Positions 1 through 8,686 of a DNA stretch of 64,000 bases are shown here, piece by piece (positions within the stretch are counted from its first letter, which is position 1; each line of letters begins with the position of its first letter). The position numbers were made by a program, and so were the translations under genes. The DNA is from Xanthomonas sp. 3793 (GTDB lineage: Bacteria; Pseudomonadota; Gammaproteobacteria; Xanthomonadales; Xanthomonadaceae). Below the pieces are notes generated by a model. That model ran no database searches. It was not told the origin of the DNA and saw nothing but the letters and a program-made list of their open reading frames with translations. The stretch spans positions 1,178,001 to 1,242,000 of the forward strand of contig NZ_JANTYU010000001.1 in assembly GCF_024806835.1 (NCBI RefSeq), written 5' to 3'.

Positions 1-333
1 AGCGCGATCAGCGGCAACAACGATCGCGATTCGACCTTGCAAGGTCCGGACTTTTTCAACGTCGCCAAGTTTGCCACCGCACGCTATCGCGCCGACAAAT
101 TCCGTGCGCTCGGCGGCAATCAATACGCGGCCGACGGCACCCTGGAACTGCGCGGCGTCAGCAAGCCGGTCACGCTGACCTTCACCTGGACGCCGGGCGC
201 GCAGCCCGTCTTGGCAGGCAAGGCGGTGGTAAAGCGGCTTGACTTCGGCGTGGGCGGCGGCGACTGGGCCGACACCAAGACCATCCCCAACGAAACCGCG
301 ATCAGCACCAAGGTCGTGTTGAAGGCGAAGTAA
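1..333 (+). CDS. YceI family protein, C-terminal part
   Basis: The frame is open from the first base and ends at TAA 331-333, so the start lies outside the window; about 110 residues are visible. The segment RDSTLQGPDFFNVAKF followed by strands ending ELRGVSKPVTLTF is the hallmark of the C-terminal half of YceI-like lipocalin-fold proteins, which are usually exported to the periplasm and bind isoprenoid-like lipids. The signal peptide cannot be checked here. An intrinsic terminator follows about 30 bases downstream, so this is the last gene of its transcript. Confidence 0.85.
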   Translation, partial: SAISGNNDRDSTLQGPDFFNVAKFATARYRADKFRALGGNQYAADGTLELRGVSKPVTLTFTWTPGAQPVLAGKAVVKRLDFGVGGGDWADTKTIPNETAISTKVVLKAK

Positions 334-365
334 GGCCATAGGCCGCAACCGGACGCGGCCACTGA

Positions 366-400
366 GCGGCGGACTACCTCGTCGGGTCCGCCGCTTTTTT
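366..400 (+). terminator. Intrinsic terminator after the YceI gene
   Basis: Nine-base stem GCGGCGGAC (366-374) pairs with GTCCGCCGC (386-394) around an 11-base loop and is followed by six T residues (395-400). Confidence 0.85.
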
Positions 401-465
401 ATGCCTGGTGATTGAATGACACCGCGCGACAGCTAGACTCGGCACTCGCCCAAAGGACGCCGACG

Positions 466-1050
466 ATGCGCACACACGGCACGTTGACCCGCTGGAATGC
501 CGATCGTGGCTTTGGCTTCATCACGCCTGCCCAGCCAGGCGATGACCTGTTCGTGCATGTTTCCGCGTTCCCACGCGGCCTCGAGGCGCCGCGCATCGGC
601 GAAGTGATCTCCTTCGAAACCGAGCATGGTCCGGATGGTCGTCCGCGCGCGGTGCGCGTCGTGCGTGCCGGTACGCACGCGCCCAGGCATGACGCCCCCG
701 CGCGACGCAACACGGCACGCACGACGCCGGCAAAAGGACAACTCGGGCTTGGCAAGGTCTTGCTCATGATGCTGGTGCTCGGTGGCGGGGCGTTCGCCTA
801 CCAGCAGCGCGATTACCTGATCGATGCGTTTACTCCGGCACCGGCACCTGAGCAGACGTCGCCGCAGGAGCGGCACGTAGTGGCCGCTCCTGCATCTGCT
901 CCCACCTCTCAATATCGCTGTGGCGGGCGCACGCATTGCTCACAGATGACCTCCTGCGAAGATGCCACGTACGTGTTGCAGCATTGCCCAAATACGGCAA
1001 TGGACGGTGATCACGATGGAGTGCCCTGCGAGCAGCAGTGGTGCCGTTAA
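466..1050 (+). CDS. Cold-shock domain protein with membrane segment and excalibur domain
   Basis: A 194-residue protein in three parts. Residues 1-70 are a cold-shock domain with the RNP-like stretch DRGFGFI and DDLFVHVSAF, expected to bind single-stranded nucleic acid. Residues 94-113 are one hydrophobic membrane segment. Residues 148-194 are a Cys-rich excalibur domain ending DGDHDGVPCEQQWC, a calcium-binding EF-hand-like motif. The topology implies a cytoplasmic nucleic-acid domain tethered to a periplasmic calcium-binding domain. ATG 466 was chosen because the cold-shock domain begins right there; an in-frame TTG at 412 would add 18 unrelated residues. The partner or ligand is unknown. 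Confidence 0.85.
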   Translation: MRTHGTLTRWNADRGFGFITPAQPGDDLFVHVSAFPRGLEAPRIGEVISFETEHGPDGRPRAVRVVRAGTHAPRHDAPARRNTARTTPAKGQLGLGKVLLMMLVLGGGAFAYQQRDYLIDAFTPAPAPEQTSPQERHVVAAPASAPTSQYRCGGRTHCSQMTSCEDATYVLQHCPNTAMDGDHDGVPCEQQWCR

Positions 1051-1169
1051 ATCAATGCGGCCGACACCTTGAACGGGCGGCCGACAAGAATAATTTGTTA
1101 GCCGCACCTTGTTGGATGTGGTCAAAAGCACAGGTCAAACGTTTAGTGAGTCGAGAGCGCGATGCCCTC

Positions 1170-1345
1170 ACCGCACCAGACAGTTTGCTGGCTGCTTTAC
1201 CGAAAACCCTGCACACCGACCATTTTGACTGGTCCTTTCCCGCACACCGTCGCGGGACCTTACGCGGCATGGATGCCACGTAAGAGCTTACAGGGACGTG
1301 CTTGCAGCGTGTCCCGTGATGGTGGGCGGGCAAGGACCCTGCAGC
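1170..1345 (+). repeat. 176-base structured repeat, copy 1
   Basis: Aligns without gaps to 1463-1638 (by eye roughly 85% identical). Its second half carries an outer inverted pair (CGTCGCGGGAC versus GTCCCGTGATGG) and an inner palindrome around GCGGCATGGATGCC. Starts ACCGCACCAGACAG and ends CCCTGCAGC like the second copy. No transposase is visible. Confidence 0.75.
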
Positions 1346-1381
1346 AAACTCGCGGCGTCGCGGGCGCGGTGCCCTCACCGC

Positions 1382-1448
1382 TCGCGGGACACGCCGTGAA
1401 TCCGTCCGTGGAGGCTCGGTGGCGGCATCCATGCCGCCAACGGTCCCG
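1382..1448 (-). repeat. Inverted partial copy of the 176-base repeat
   Basis: Reads TCGCGGGACACGCCGTGAAT and onward, which is the reverse complement of the end of copy 2 with one mismatch, then diverges in the inner palindrome (GGCGGCATCCATGCCGCC) and rejoins at GGTCCCGC. It is therefore a partial copy in the opposite orientation. Confidence 0.65.
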
Positions 1449-1462
1449 CAATCGGCGAGGAC

Positions 1463-1638
1463 ACCGCACCAGACAGATTGCTGGCCGCTTTACTGAAAAT
1501 CCTGCACACCGACCATCTCGACAGGCCCTTGCCCGCCCACCGTCGCGGGACCTTACGCGGCATGGATGCCGCGTAAGAGCCTCCATGGACGGATTCACGG
1601 CGTGTCCCGCGATGGTGGGCGGGCAAGGGCCCTGCAGC
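1463..1638 (+). repeat. 176-base structured repeat, copy 2
   Basis: Contains near-perfect 24-base outer arms (CTTGCCCGCCCACCGTCGCG versus CGCGATGGTGGGCGGGCAAG, one mismatch) and an inner perfect 12-base pair CTTACGCGGCAT/ATGCCGCGTAAG. As RNA or cruciform DNA it could fold into a long branched hairpin. Confidence 0.75.
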
Positions 1639-1763
1639 CAAGTGACAGATCGGCCGCCCTGCAGCGTCGGCCCAGATCATCCACTTCGCACCAGACCGGC
1701 GCGAAGTCGTTTTCGGCCACCCTGAATCCAAATCTGGCGGGTACCTGGTGCGCACACGCTGCA

Positions 1764-1997
1764 TCATCGCGTGCCGGCATTCAACCACTCGCGCAAACGC
1801 CGGCTGTCGAACGGCCAGTCCAACTCGCGCCCATCCGCATCGCGCAGCACTGGCACGCGCTCCCCGTAAGCGGCTTCAAGCGCCGCATCGTCGTCGATGA
1901 AGACGCTACTGAACTCGCCCGCGCGCGCCTGCGCCAGCACCTCCACCGCCTGGTCGCACAGGTGGCACTCGTCGCGCTGATAAAGAGTCAAGGCCAT
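1764..1997 (-). CDS. Glutaredoxin/DUF836-like thioredoxin-fold protein
   Basis: A 77-residue protein starting [17 protein letters not shown]. The CxxC motif (CHLC, residues 11-14) after the first beta strand and the cis-proline loop ERVPVL match the small glutaredoxin-like DUF836 family of thiol-disulfide proteins. The ATG at 1997 gives the family-typical short N-terminus; the longer open frame upstream overlaps sdaA and is antisense shadow. It is divergent from sdaA. Redox partner unknown. Confidence 0.85.
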   Translation of the reverse strand: MALTLYQRDECHLCDQAVEVLAQARAGEFSSVFIDDDAALEAAYGERVPVLRDADGRELDWPFDSRRLREWLNAGTR

Positions 1998-2082
1998 TGG
2001 AAGGTCCCATGCTGCGCTGCAGCCATGCTGCAATCGCCGACCGACTAGAATAGCCGCCTTTACGCTCACCTCTCCGGCAAGC

Positions 2083-3465
2083 ATGGCTGTCAGCACGTTC
2101 GACCTGTTCAAGATCGGCATCGGTCCGAGTTCCTCCCACACCGTGGGGCCGATGCGCGCCGCAGAACGCTTCGTGCATCGCTGGCTGCTCGATGCCGGTC
2201 GCCTGCAGGACGTGGTGCGCATCCGCGCCGAAGTCTTTGGCTCGCTGGCCCTGACCGGCCGCGGCCATGGCACCGACAAGGCCGTGCTGCTCGGACTGGA
2301 AGGCCACCGCCCCAACCTGATCGACCCGGACATCATCCCCGCCACGCTGGAGCGCATCCGCTCCAGCAAGCGCATCGCCCTGATGGGGCAGCACGAAATC
2401 GGCTTCGACGAGAAGCGCGACCTGCCGATGAACAAGCGACAGAAGCTGCCGTACCACACCAACGGCATGCGCTTCACCGCGTACGCCGCCGACGACAGCG
2501 TGATTGCCACGCGCGATTACTACTCGGTGGGCGGCGGTTTTGTGGTTAACCAGGACGATGCCGCCGACGACCGCATCGTGGCCGACGAGACACCGCTGCC
2601 CTACCCGTTCCTCAGCGGCGACGAACTGCTCGCGCAATGCGCGCGCAGCGGCCTGAGCATCGCCGCGCTGATGTTCGAAAACGAAAAGAGCTGGCGCAGC
2701 GAAGACGAGATCCGCAGCGGCCTGCGCGAACTGTGGGCAGCCATGCAGTCCTGCGTGGAGCGCGGTATCCGCCAGGAAGGCACCTTGCCGGGTGGCCTGA
2801 ACGTGTCGCGGCGCGCACCGGCGCTGTACCGCGAACTGTCGTCCAAACCGGAAGCGGCCATGCGCGACCCGCTGACCACGCTGGACTGGGTCAATCTCTA
2901 CGCGCTCGCCGTCAACGAAGAGAACGCGGCCGGTGGCCGCGTGGTCACCGCCCCCACCAACGGCGCGGCCGGCATCATCCCGGCGGTGCTGCATTACTTC
3001 GACCGCTTCTGCCCCGGCGCATCCGAACAGCGCATCTTCGATTTCCTGCTCACCGCTGCGGCCATCGGCATTCTCTACAAGGAGAACGCCTCCATTTCCG
3101 GTGCCGAAGTCGGCTGCCAGGGCGAAGTGGGCGTGGCCTGCTCGATGGCCGCCGGCGGTCTGGTCGCCGCGCTGGGCGGCAATCCGGGGCAAATCGAGAA
3201 CGCTGCGGAAATCGGCATGGAACACAACCTTGGCCTGACCTGCGATCCGATCGGCGGGCTGGTGCAAATCCCATGCATCGAACGCAATGCGATGGGTGCA
3301 GTGAAAGCCATCAACGCCAGCCGCATGGCCATGCGCGGCGACGGCAAGCACAAGGTCTCGCTGGACAAGGTCATCAAGACCATGCGCGACACCGGCCGCG
3401 ACATGCAGGACAAATACAAGGAAACCAGCCGCGGCGGCCTGGCGGTGAACGTCATCGAGTGCTGA
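2083..3465 (+). CDS. sdaA: L-serine dehydratase (ammonia-lyase), single-chain
   Basis: A 460-residue cytoplasmic enzyme converting L-serine to pyruvate and ammonia with a [4Fe-4S] cluster. The N-terminal beta domain carries [11 protein letters not shown] near residue 15. The C-terminal alpha domain holds [17 protein letters not shown] and the cysteine-bearing stretches [13 protein letters not shown] and [12 protein letters not shown], the expected cluster ligands. Length equals the fused one-chain SdaA/SdaB type. ATG 2083 begins [17 protein letters not shown] as in the family. It stands alone, divergent from the small thioredoxin-fold gene. Confidence 0.96.
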   Translation: MAVSTFDLFKIGIGPSSSHTVGPMRAAERFVHRWLLDAGRLQDVVRIRAEVFGSLALTGRGHGTDKAVLLGLEGHRPNLIDPDIIPATLERIRSSKRIALMGQHEIGFDEKRDLPMNKRQKLPYHTNGMRFTAYAADDSVIATRDYYSVGGGFVVNQDDAADDRIVADETPLPYPFLSGDELLAQCARSGLSIAALMFENEKSWRSEDEIRSGLRELWAAMQSCVERGIRQEGTLPGGLNVSRRAPALYRELSSKPEAAMRDPLTTLDWVNLYALAVNEENAAGGRVVTAPTNGAAGIIPAVLHYFDRFCPGASEQRIFDFLLTAAAIGILYKENASISGAEVGCQGEVGVACSMAAGGLVAALGGNPGQIENAAEIGMEHNLGLTCDPIGGLVQIPCIERNAMGAVKAINASRMAMRGDGKHKVSLDKVIKTMRDTGRDMQDKYKETSRGGLAVNVIEC

Positions 3466-3760
3466 GTCTGCCGGTGGCATGATGCGATCAGAACGCATCG
3501 CACCACGCCAGGTTGATCCAGCAATTGGTGCCACGGCTGCAGCGCCTAACCGGCCTGCGCCTGCGGCAGAAAACAAGCCCGCATCGCCATGCCATTCCGC
3601 AGAAGCCCCCCCCTTCTCCCGCCTGCGGGAGAAGGTGCCCGAAGGGCGGATGAGGGCAAGTCAGCCCACCACACCCCCTAGCCGTCGCACCGCCCGGATC
3701 CACGCCTCCACCACGGTGCGTCATGTAGCCTTTCGGCACGGACCCCGGATGGAGAACACG
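3466..3760. other. Spacer between sdaA and hydrolase, with a REP-like element
   Basis: No gene seen. Contains the palindromic CTTCTCCCGCCTGCGGGAGA element at 3605-3656 and the ribosome-binding site GGAGA of the next gene. Confidence 0.6.
3605..3656 (+). repeat. REP-like hairpin element, CTTCTCCCGC family
   Basis: CTTCTCCCGC/GCGGGAGAAG forms a perfect hairpin, followed by GGTGCCCGAAGGGCGGATGA. The same unit occurs at 59326-59374 (inverted) and 59453-59501. Confidence 0.75.
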
Positions 3761-4756
3761 ATGCGACATCTCGCCTGTGCACTCGCACTGACCCTGGCCT
3801 GCGGCCCGCTGATGGCCCAACAGGCCAGCTACGGCCCGCGTCTTGAAGGCTTTGATTACCCCTACCCGGTCAAGACGTACGCGTTCACCTCGCAGCAGCA
3901 GCCGCTGGAAATGGCGTACCTGGATGTCGCACCCACCGGCAAGCCGAACGGACGCACCGCCGTGCTGCTGCATGGCAAGAATTTCTGCGCGGCCACCTGG
4001 GAATCCAGCATCGCGGCCCTGAGCAAGGCCGGCTACCGCGTGATCGCGCCGGACCAGGTGGGCTTCTGCAAATCCGGCAAACCGGCTGCCTATCAGTTCT
4101 CGTTCGCGCAGCTGGCCAACAATACCCACGCATTGCTGAAATCACTGGGGATCAACCGCGCAGTGGTCGTCGGCCACTCGATGGGCGGCATGCTCGCGAT
4201 CCGCTACGCACTGATGTACCCGCAAGCCACCGAACACCTCGCCCTGGTCGACCCGATTGGACTGGAAGACTGGAAGGCCGAAGGTATTCCATGGCGCAGC
4301 GTGGATGCCTGGTACGACAACGAGCTCAAGAGCAGTTTCGAGCGCATCAAAAAATATCAGATGGACGTGTACTACGCCGGTCAATGGAAGCCCGAATTCG
4401 AACGCTGGGCGCGCATGCAGGCCGGCATGTCGCTGGGCAACGGCAAGCAGGCGGTCGCCTGGAATCAGGCGCTGACTTACGACATGGTGTTCAACCAACC
4501 GGTCGTGTATGAGCTGCCCAAGCTGACGGTACCGACCACGCTGTTCATCGGCCTCAAGGACCGCACCGCGATCGGCAAGGACACCGCACCGCCGCAGGTC
4601 AAGGCGCGCGTCGGCGACTACACCAAGCTGGGCAAGCAGGCAGCTGCGGCCATTCCGAAGGCGACCCTGATCGAATTTGCCGACCTGGGGCACTCGCCGC
4701 AGGTACAGGACCCCGCGCGTTTCAATGCCGCACTGCTGAAGGCCATCGCGCAGTAA
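3761..4756 (+). CDS. Secreted alpha/beta hydrolase
   Basis: A 331-residue protein with a Sec signal peptide (MRHLACALALTLACGPLMA, likely cut just after). The alpha/beta-hydrolase core shows the oxyanion segment LLHGKNF, nucleophile elbow VVGHSMGGML (Ser), acid in FIGLKDRTAIG and the catalytic His in FADLGHSPQ. It probably acts in the periplasm on an ester, lactone or epoxide-like substrate; the sequence does not say which. ATG 3761 is preferred over ATG 3749 because GGAGA sits six bases before it and overlaps the earlier codon. Confidence 0.88.
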   Translation: MRHLACALALTLACGPLMAQQASYGPRLEGFDYPYPVKTYAFTSQQQPLEMAYLDVAPTGKPNGRTAVLLHGKNFCAATWESSIAALSKAGYRVIAPDQVGFCKSGKPAAYQFSFAQLANNTHALLKSLGINRAVVVGHSMGGMLAIRYALMYPQATEHLALVDPIGLEDWKAEGIPWRSVDAWYDNELKSSFERIKKYQMDVYYAGQWKPEFERWARMQAGMSLGNGKQAVAWNQALTYDMVFNQPVVYELPKLTVPTTLFIGLKDRTAIGKDTAPPQVKARVGDYTKLGKQAAAAIPKATLIEFADLGHSPQVQDPARFNAALLKAIAQ

Positions 4757-5076
4757 TTGCAACAGCGCACGGCAATCGGCTGCCGTGCGTTACTTCCCCT
4801 GCCAACGCAGCAGCCCGGGCACTGCCGGTTGCGGCCATCACGCAGCGTTTGAAGACGACCACGGCAGGCAAAGCACAGGCCGCAGCCATCATGGGCAACT
4901 CACCGTGACGCGAGCGAGCACGTTGCCCCGCGGAGAACGCACCCACCCCTGCCAGGCGATGAAGCGCAGACAGTGCGCAGACAGCTTCCCGGTCCGACCG
5001 CCACCAATCATGACGACCGCACCAATCAGCGCTAAGCCCGCGGCAGAACCAACGCTTCTGCCGCGCAACGCAAACA
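4757..5076. other. Intergenic region between convergent genes
   Basis: Lies between the hydrolase (+) and hom (-). No supported gene, repeat or clear intrinsic terminator; the open frames here have biased, family-free translations. Confidence 0.5.
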
Positions 5077-6165
5077 TCAACCCGCCACGATCCGCAGCAC
5101 ATCGTCCAGCAACGCGGCTGCCGTGACCTCCGCACCTGCACCCGGGCCCTGGATCAACAACGGCTGCTCGCGGTAACGGTCGCTGCTGATCGCGACACGG
5201 TTGTCGGTTCCGGCGCCGCCAGCCAAGGGATGCTCCAGCGCCAGCTCGCGCAGTCCCACGCTTGCGCCATGCGCGTCCACCCGGCCTACAAAACGCAGAC
5301 ACCGCCCCGCTGCGCGTGCCTGCTGCCAGCGCGCGCTTACGACCGCATCCAGTTCGCCCAGGCGTGCATCCAGTTGGCCGATCGGCACGCTGGTGAGCCC
5401 GGCAGGCACCAGCGACTCCACGTGTACCTGTTCGGCCTCCAGTTGCCATCCGGCCGCACGCGCCAGGATCAGCAGCTTGCGCCGCACATCCTCGCCGGAC
5501 AGGTCGATCCGCGGATCCGGCTCGGTGTAACCCGACGCCACCGCTTCGCGCACGCAGTGCGAAAACGCGCCGCTGCCGTCATAGCGATGAAACAGCCAGG
5601 CCAACGATCCCGACAGCACACCCTCGATCGAATGGATATGGTCGCCGCCTGCCACCAAGGCGCGAACGCTGCTCAGCACCGGCAACCCGGCGCCGACGGT
5701 GGCGCTGTCGCCATAATGCGCGCCAGTGGCATGGCGGGCGGCAAGCAGCGCCTGCGCACGCGACAACGCCGTGCCCTGGCCCAGCTTGTTGGCGGTCACC
5801 ACATGCACGCCGCGGCCCAACCACTCCACGTGCCAATCGGCCACCACATCGCTGGCCGTGGCATCCACCAGCACATCGCCAGCACGCAACGCGACGGTTT
5901 CGGCCCACGGCTGCAGCACGGCCTGCCCACGCGGCGCGGCGTTGGCCTGCAGCAATGCCTGCTCCGCGCTCACGCCGCAATCCTGGGCGATCCGCGAATT
6001 GGCCAACCAGTCGAAGCGCGGCAACTGCAACTGACGCTCCTGCAGCGCGGTGTAGCGCGCCACGAACGCACGCCCTACCGTCCCGGTGCCCAGCAAGGCC
6101 AGCCGTGGTGTCGGCGTCACTGCTGCCACCGAAGCCCGGCGCGAAACAGGCAGCACAGTGCTCAC
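5077..6165 (-). CDS. hom: Homoserine dehydrogenase
   Basis: A 362-residue enzyme reducing aspartate semialdehyde to homoserine for threonine and methionine synthesis. The N-terminal Rossmann motif is LALLGTGTVGRAF (about residues 20-32). ANKLGQG and the stretch GYTEPDPRIDLSGEDVRRKL match the dehydrogenase half of ThrA/MetL, but no aspartokinase domain is attached. The GTG start at 6165 overlaps the metB stop by four bases (GTGA), so it is translationally coupled as the last gene of the metX-metB-hom operon. Confidence 0.95.
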   Translation of the reverse strand: MSTVLPVSRRASVAAVTPTPRLALLGTGTVGRAFVARYTALQERQLQLPRFDWLANSRIAQDCGVSAEQALLQANAAPRGQAVLQPWAETVALRAGDVLVDATASDVVADWHVEWLGRGVHVVTANKLGQGTALSRAQALLAARHATGAHYGDSATVGAGLPVLSSVRALVAGGDHIHSIEGVLSGSLAWLFHRYDGSGAFSHCVREAVASGYTEPDPRIDLSGEDVRRKLLILARAAGWQLEAEQVHVESLVPAGLTSVPIGQLDARLGELDAVVSARWQQARAAGRCLRFVGRVDAHGASVGLRELALEHPLAGGAGTDNRVAISSDRYREQPLLIQGPGAGAEVTAAALLDDVLRIVAG

Positions 6166-7379
6166 GCGTCGACCTGCTTGCGATTGGTGGCGGTCAGGGT
6201 CGCTTCGGCACGCGCCAGACCGGCGCGCAGGTCGATCAGCAAGTCTTCGGCCGATTCGATCCCGATCGACAACCGCAGCAGCCCGTCGGAAATCCCGGCC
6301 GCCGCACGTGCTTCGGCGGTCATTGCCGCATGCGTCATCGAGGCCGGATGCGCGATCAGGCTTTCCACGCCACCCAGCGACTCGGCCAGGGTGAAGTAGC
6401 GCAACCCATCGACGAAGGCGCGTACCGCCGCTTCGCCACCGTTCAACTCGAAACTCATCATCGCGCCGAAGCCCTTCTGCTGACGCGCCGCCAGGGCATG
6501 GCCCGGATGCGTCGCCAGGCCGGGGAAATACACCTGATTGACTGCCGCGTGCCCGTCCAGCAGCGCAGCGATCGCGTCGGCATTTTCTTGGTGCACGCGC
6601 AGGCGCGCATCCAGCGTGCGCAGGCCGCGCAAGGTCAGGAAGGCATCGAACGGCGAGCCGGTCAGGCCCAGCGCATTGGCCCACCACACCAGTTGCTGAT
6701 GCAGCTCGGCATCGCGCGCCACCACCGCACCGCCCACCACATCGCTATGGCCGTTGATGTACTTGGTAGTGGAATGCAGCACCAGATCCGCACCGAATTC
6801 CAGTGGCTTCTGCAGTGCCGGCGACAGGAAGGTGTTGTCCACCACGGTCAACGCACCCACCTTCTTCGCCGCTTCGATGACAAAGCGCAGATCGGTGATG
6901 CGCAGTAGCGGGTTGGATGGGGTTTCGATCAGCACCAGCTTGGGCGACTGCGCCAATGCATCGGCCAGCGAACGCGGGTCGGTAAGGTCGGCGGTGATCA
7001 GCGCGAAGTGGCCCTTCTTGGCCAGCGCATTGAACAGGCGCCAGCTGCCGCCGTACGCATCGTGCGGCACCACCAGCGTATCACCGGGCTGCAGCACGGC
7101 GTTGAGCACCAGGTTGATCGCGCCCATGCCGGTGGAGGTGATGACGCCGCCGGCGCCGCCTTCCAGTTCGGCCAGGGCCTCGCCGAGCAGATCACGGGTG
7201 GGATTGCCGCTGCGGGTGTAGTCGTATTGACGCTTGTTGCCGAACCCGTCGAAGGAGAAGTTCGACGACAGCACGATCGGCGGGGTCACCGCGCCGTAGG
7301 CGGTATCGCGGTCGATGCCTGCGCGCACGGCGGCAGTGGCGGCGGTACAGGGGGCGTCGGCGGGGTCACGATAGCTCAT
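6162..7379 (-). CDS. metB: Cystathionine gamma-synthase-type PLP enzyme
   Basis: A 405-residue Cys/Met-metabolism PLP enzyme. The pyridoxal lysine is K206 in HSTTKYINGHSD; SGNPTRDLLGEALAELEGG near residue 57 and ETPSNPLLR near 152 are family signatures. It joins an activated serine or homoserine ester to cysteine or sulfide. Because the adjacent metX product may be a serine O-succinyltransferase, this enzyme could act as an O-succinylserine sulfhydrylase or cystathionine synthase; sequence alone does not decide. Start ATG 7379 overlaps the metX stop by four bases. Confidence 0.93.
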   Translation of the reverse strand: MSYRDPADAPCTAATAAVRAGIDRDTAYGAVTPPIVLSSNFSFDGFGNKRQYDYTRSGNPTRDLLGEALAELEGGAGGVITSTGMGAINLVLNAVLQPGDTLVVPHDAYGGSWRLFNALAKKGHFALITADLTDPRSLADALAQSPKLVLIETPSNPLLRITDLRFVIEAAKKVGALTVVDNTFLSPALQKPLEFGADLVLHSTTKYINGHSDVVGGAVVARDAELHQQLVWWANALGLTGSPFDAFLTLRGLRTLDARLRVHQENADAIAALLDGHAAVNQVYFPGLATHPGHALAARQQKGFGAMMSFELNGGEAAVRAFVDGLRYFTLAESLGGVESLIAHPASMTHAAMTAEARAAAGISDGLLRLSIGIESAEDLLIDLRAGLARAEATLTATNRKQVDA

Positions 7380-8407
7380 GCGATTTCTCCGGTAATGCGA
7401 AGGGCAGTAGTGAGGATCGCGTCGATGCGATCGATTTCTTTCAGGAAGGCGTCGTGGCCGTACGGCGAACGCAGCACACGCAGGCTGCCGCGCGGGCCCA
7501 AGCCTTCGACCAGGCTGACCATGTCGGCCAGCGGCACCAGGCGATCGCCCTCCACCGCCACCACGACGGTGGGCACGCTGACCTGCGCCGGGTCGATGCG
7601 ATGCAGGTCGATGGATTCGGACAGGCGCAAGTACGCGGTGACCGGCGTGCGGGCCACGTATTGCGCGCCGGCGGCATCCAGATAGTCTTCGGCTGCAACG
7701 CGCACGCGGCCATTGATCACTTCCGGCGGCGCATCGAAGCGCTCGCTGAATTCTTCCGGCGTGCGATAGCTGAGCATGGCGAATTGCCGCGCCAGCGCCA
7801 GCCCGTGATTTTCCGCGCACTGCAGCTGGCCCAGCGCCACCGCACGGCGCTGCAATGCGCGCCACGCGGCGGCATACGGATGCGCGCGATGCGCCCCGCT
7901 CACCGCAATCAAGGTGCCGACCCGGCCGGCATGACGGGTGGCGAATTGCAGCCCGACCAGCGCGCCATACGAGTAGCCGACAAAGCCGTGCAGCCGCGCG
8001 ATTCCCAGCGCGTCGAGCAGCGCGGCGATGGCATCTGCCTGGTCGGCGGTGTCGATCGGCGCATCCAGCGTGCCGTCGGCGCCTAGGAAGTCGAAGGCCA
8101 ACAGACGACGCGATGACGGGTCCAACGCGCGGCCCGCACCGACCAGGCCATCCACCCAGCCCTTCTCGGGGAACACAGCACTGGCCGCCAGGTGCCGATG
8201 GGCCGAGATGCCGCCGGCGACGAACACCACCGGCGCATTGGCAGCGCCGATCAATTCGTAGCGCAGGCGCACCTCGCGCATGCCGGCATGGCGCATCGGC
8301 AACGACACGGCGATGTCGCCGCGCAACGCGATCACGCCGTCGATGTCGGCGGCGGGAGTGTCTAGGTCATCAGTGGTCGTTGGCGATGCTGTAGTCACGA
8401 GGCTCAT
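7376..8407 (-). CDS. metX: MetX-like O-acyltransferase (homoserine/serine)
   Basis: A 343-residue alpha/beta-hydrolase-fold acyltransferase. Seen: GGISAHRH (near 65), nucleophile S146 in GYSYGAL, acid in VAVEGDRLVPL, and His in SPYGHDAFLKE, which is the classical MetX C-terminal motif. Canonical homoserine acetyltransferases have GGSLGG at the nucleophile; the GYSYGA variant belongs to the shorter Xanthomonadales type. From memory, members of that type have been characterised as L-serine O-succinyltransferases. It is the first gene of the operon, read through a SAM-I riboswitch, so made when S-adenosylmethionine is low. ATG 8407 begins MSLVTTASP. Confidence 0.88.
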   Translation of the reverse strand: MSLVTTASPTTTDDLDTPAADIDGVIALRGDIAVSLPMRHAGMREVRLRYELIGAANAPVVFVAGGISAHRHLAASAVFPEKGWVDGLVGAGRALDPSSRRLLAFDFLGADGTLDAPIDTADQADAIAALLDALGIARLHGFVGYSYGALVGLQFATRHAGRVGTLIAVSGAHRAHPYAAAWRALQRRAVALGQLQCAENHGLALARQFAMLSYRTPEEFSERFDAPPEVINGRVRVAAEDYLDAAGAQYVARTPVTAYLRLSESIDLHRIDPAQVSVPTVVVAVEGDRLVPLADMVSLVEGLGPRGSLRVLRSPYGHDAFLKEIDRIDAILTTALRITGEIA

Positions 8408-8480
8408 GGCGATATCCGGGGTGGATCGGCCATCGAGCTTCGCGGGAGCTCGCGTTCGACGTGCGCAAGGCACGATTCGA

Positions 8481-8597
8481 ACCATCTTTCGGCGGACGCG
8501 AAGGTCCCCGCAGGATTTGGCACCAAACGCGGGCGCTTGCGCGCTCCGCTGGCTGCCCCGGCATCAAAGGGCCTGTCCCTCCGCCGGTCTCGATGGT
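8481..8597 (-). promoter_or_regulatory. SAM-I (S-box) riboswitch of the met operon
   Basis: Read on the minus strand the RNA has the S-box signature in order: closing stem ACCATC/GATGGT, GCGGAGGGACAGGCCC, GATGCCGGGGCAGCC, TTGGTGCCAAATCCTGC and the 3-prime GAAAGATGG. The aptamer is 117 bases. Between it and the metX ATG lies a small hairpin CGAGCT-CCCGCGA-AGCTCG but no U-tract terminator, which suggests control of translation or an unconventional expression platform. SAM binding should lower metX-metB-hom expression. Confidence 0.93.
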
Positions 8598-8603
8598 GAG
8601 GCT

Positions 8604-8632
8604 AAGATGCCACCGCACTTTTGCGATGTCAA
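8604..8632 (-). promoter_or_regulatory. Promoter of the met operon
   Basis: TTGACA (8632-8627) and CATCTT (8609-8604) are 17 bases apart on the minus strand; the predicted start near 8597 coincides with the first base of the riboswitch closing stem. Confidence 0.65.
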
Positions 8633-8686
8633 TCGCTTCATGCGGATGGAGAGATATATTTTCATCCGATACCACCGGACACTGTG

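Larger units (their letters stand above)
1051..1763. other. Gene-free stretch filled with structured repeats
   Basis: About 700 bases with no convincing coding sequence. The open frames here cross the repeats on both strands and resemble no protein family. It holds two direct copies of a 176-base element and an inverted partial copy between them (separate entries). Confidence 0.7.

Noticed and set aside
1162..1788. Several overlapping open frames of 60-190 residues on both strands
   Set aside because: They run through the repeat cluster, are rich in Arg/Pro/Cys, match no family and mirror each other on opposite strands.
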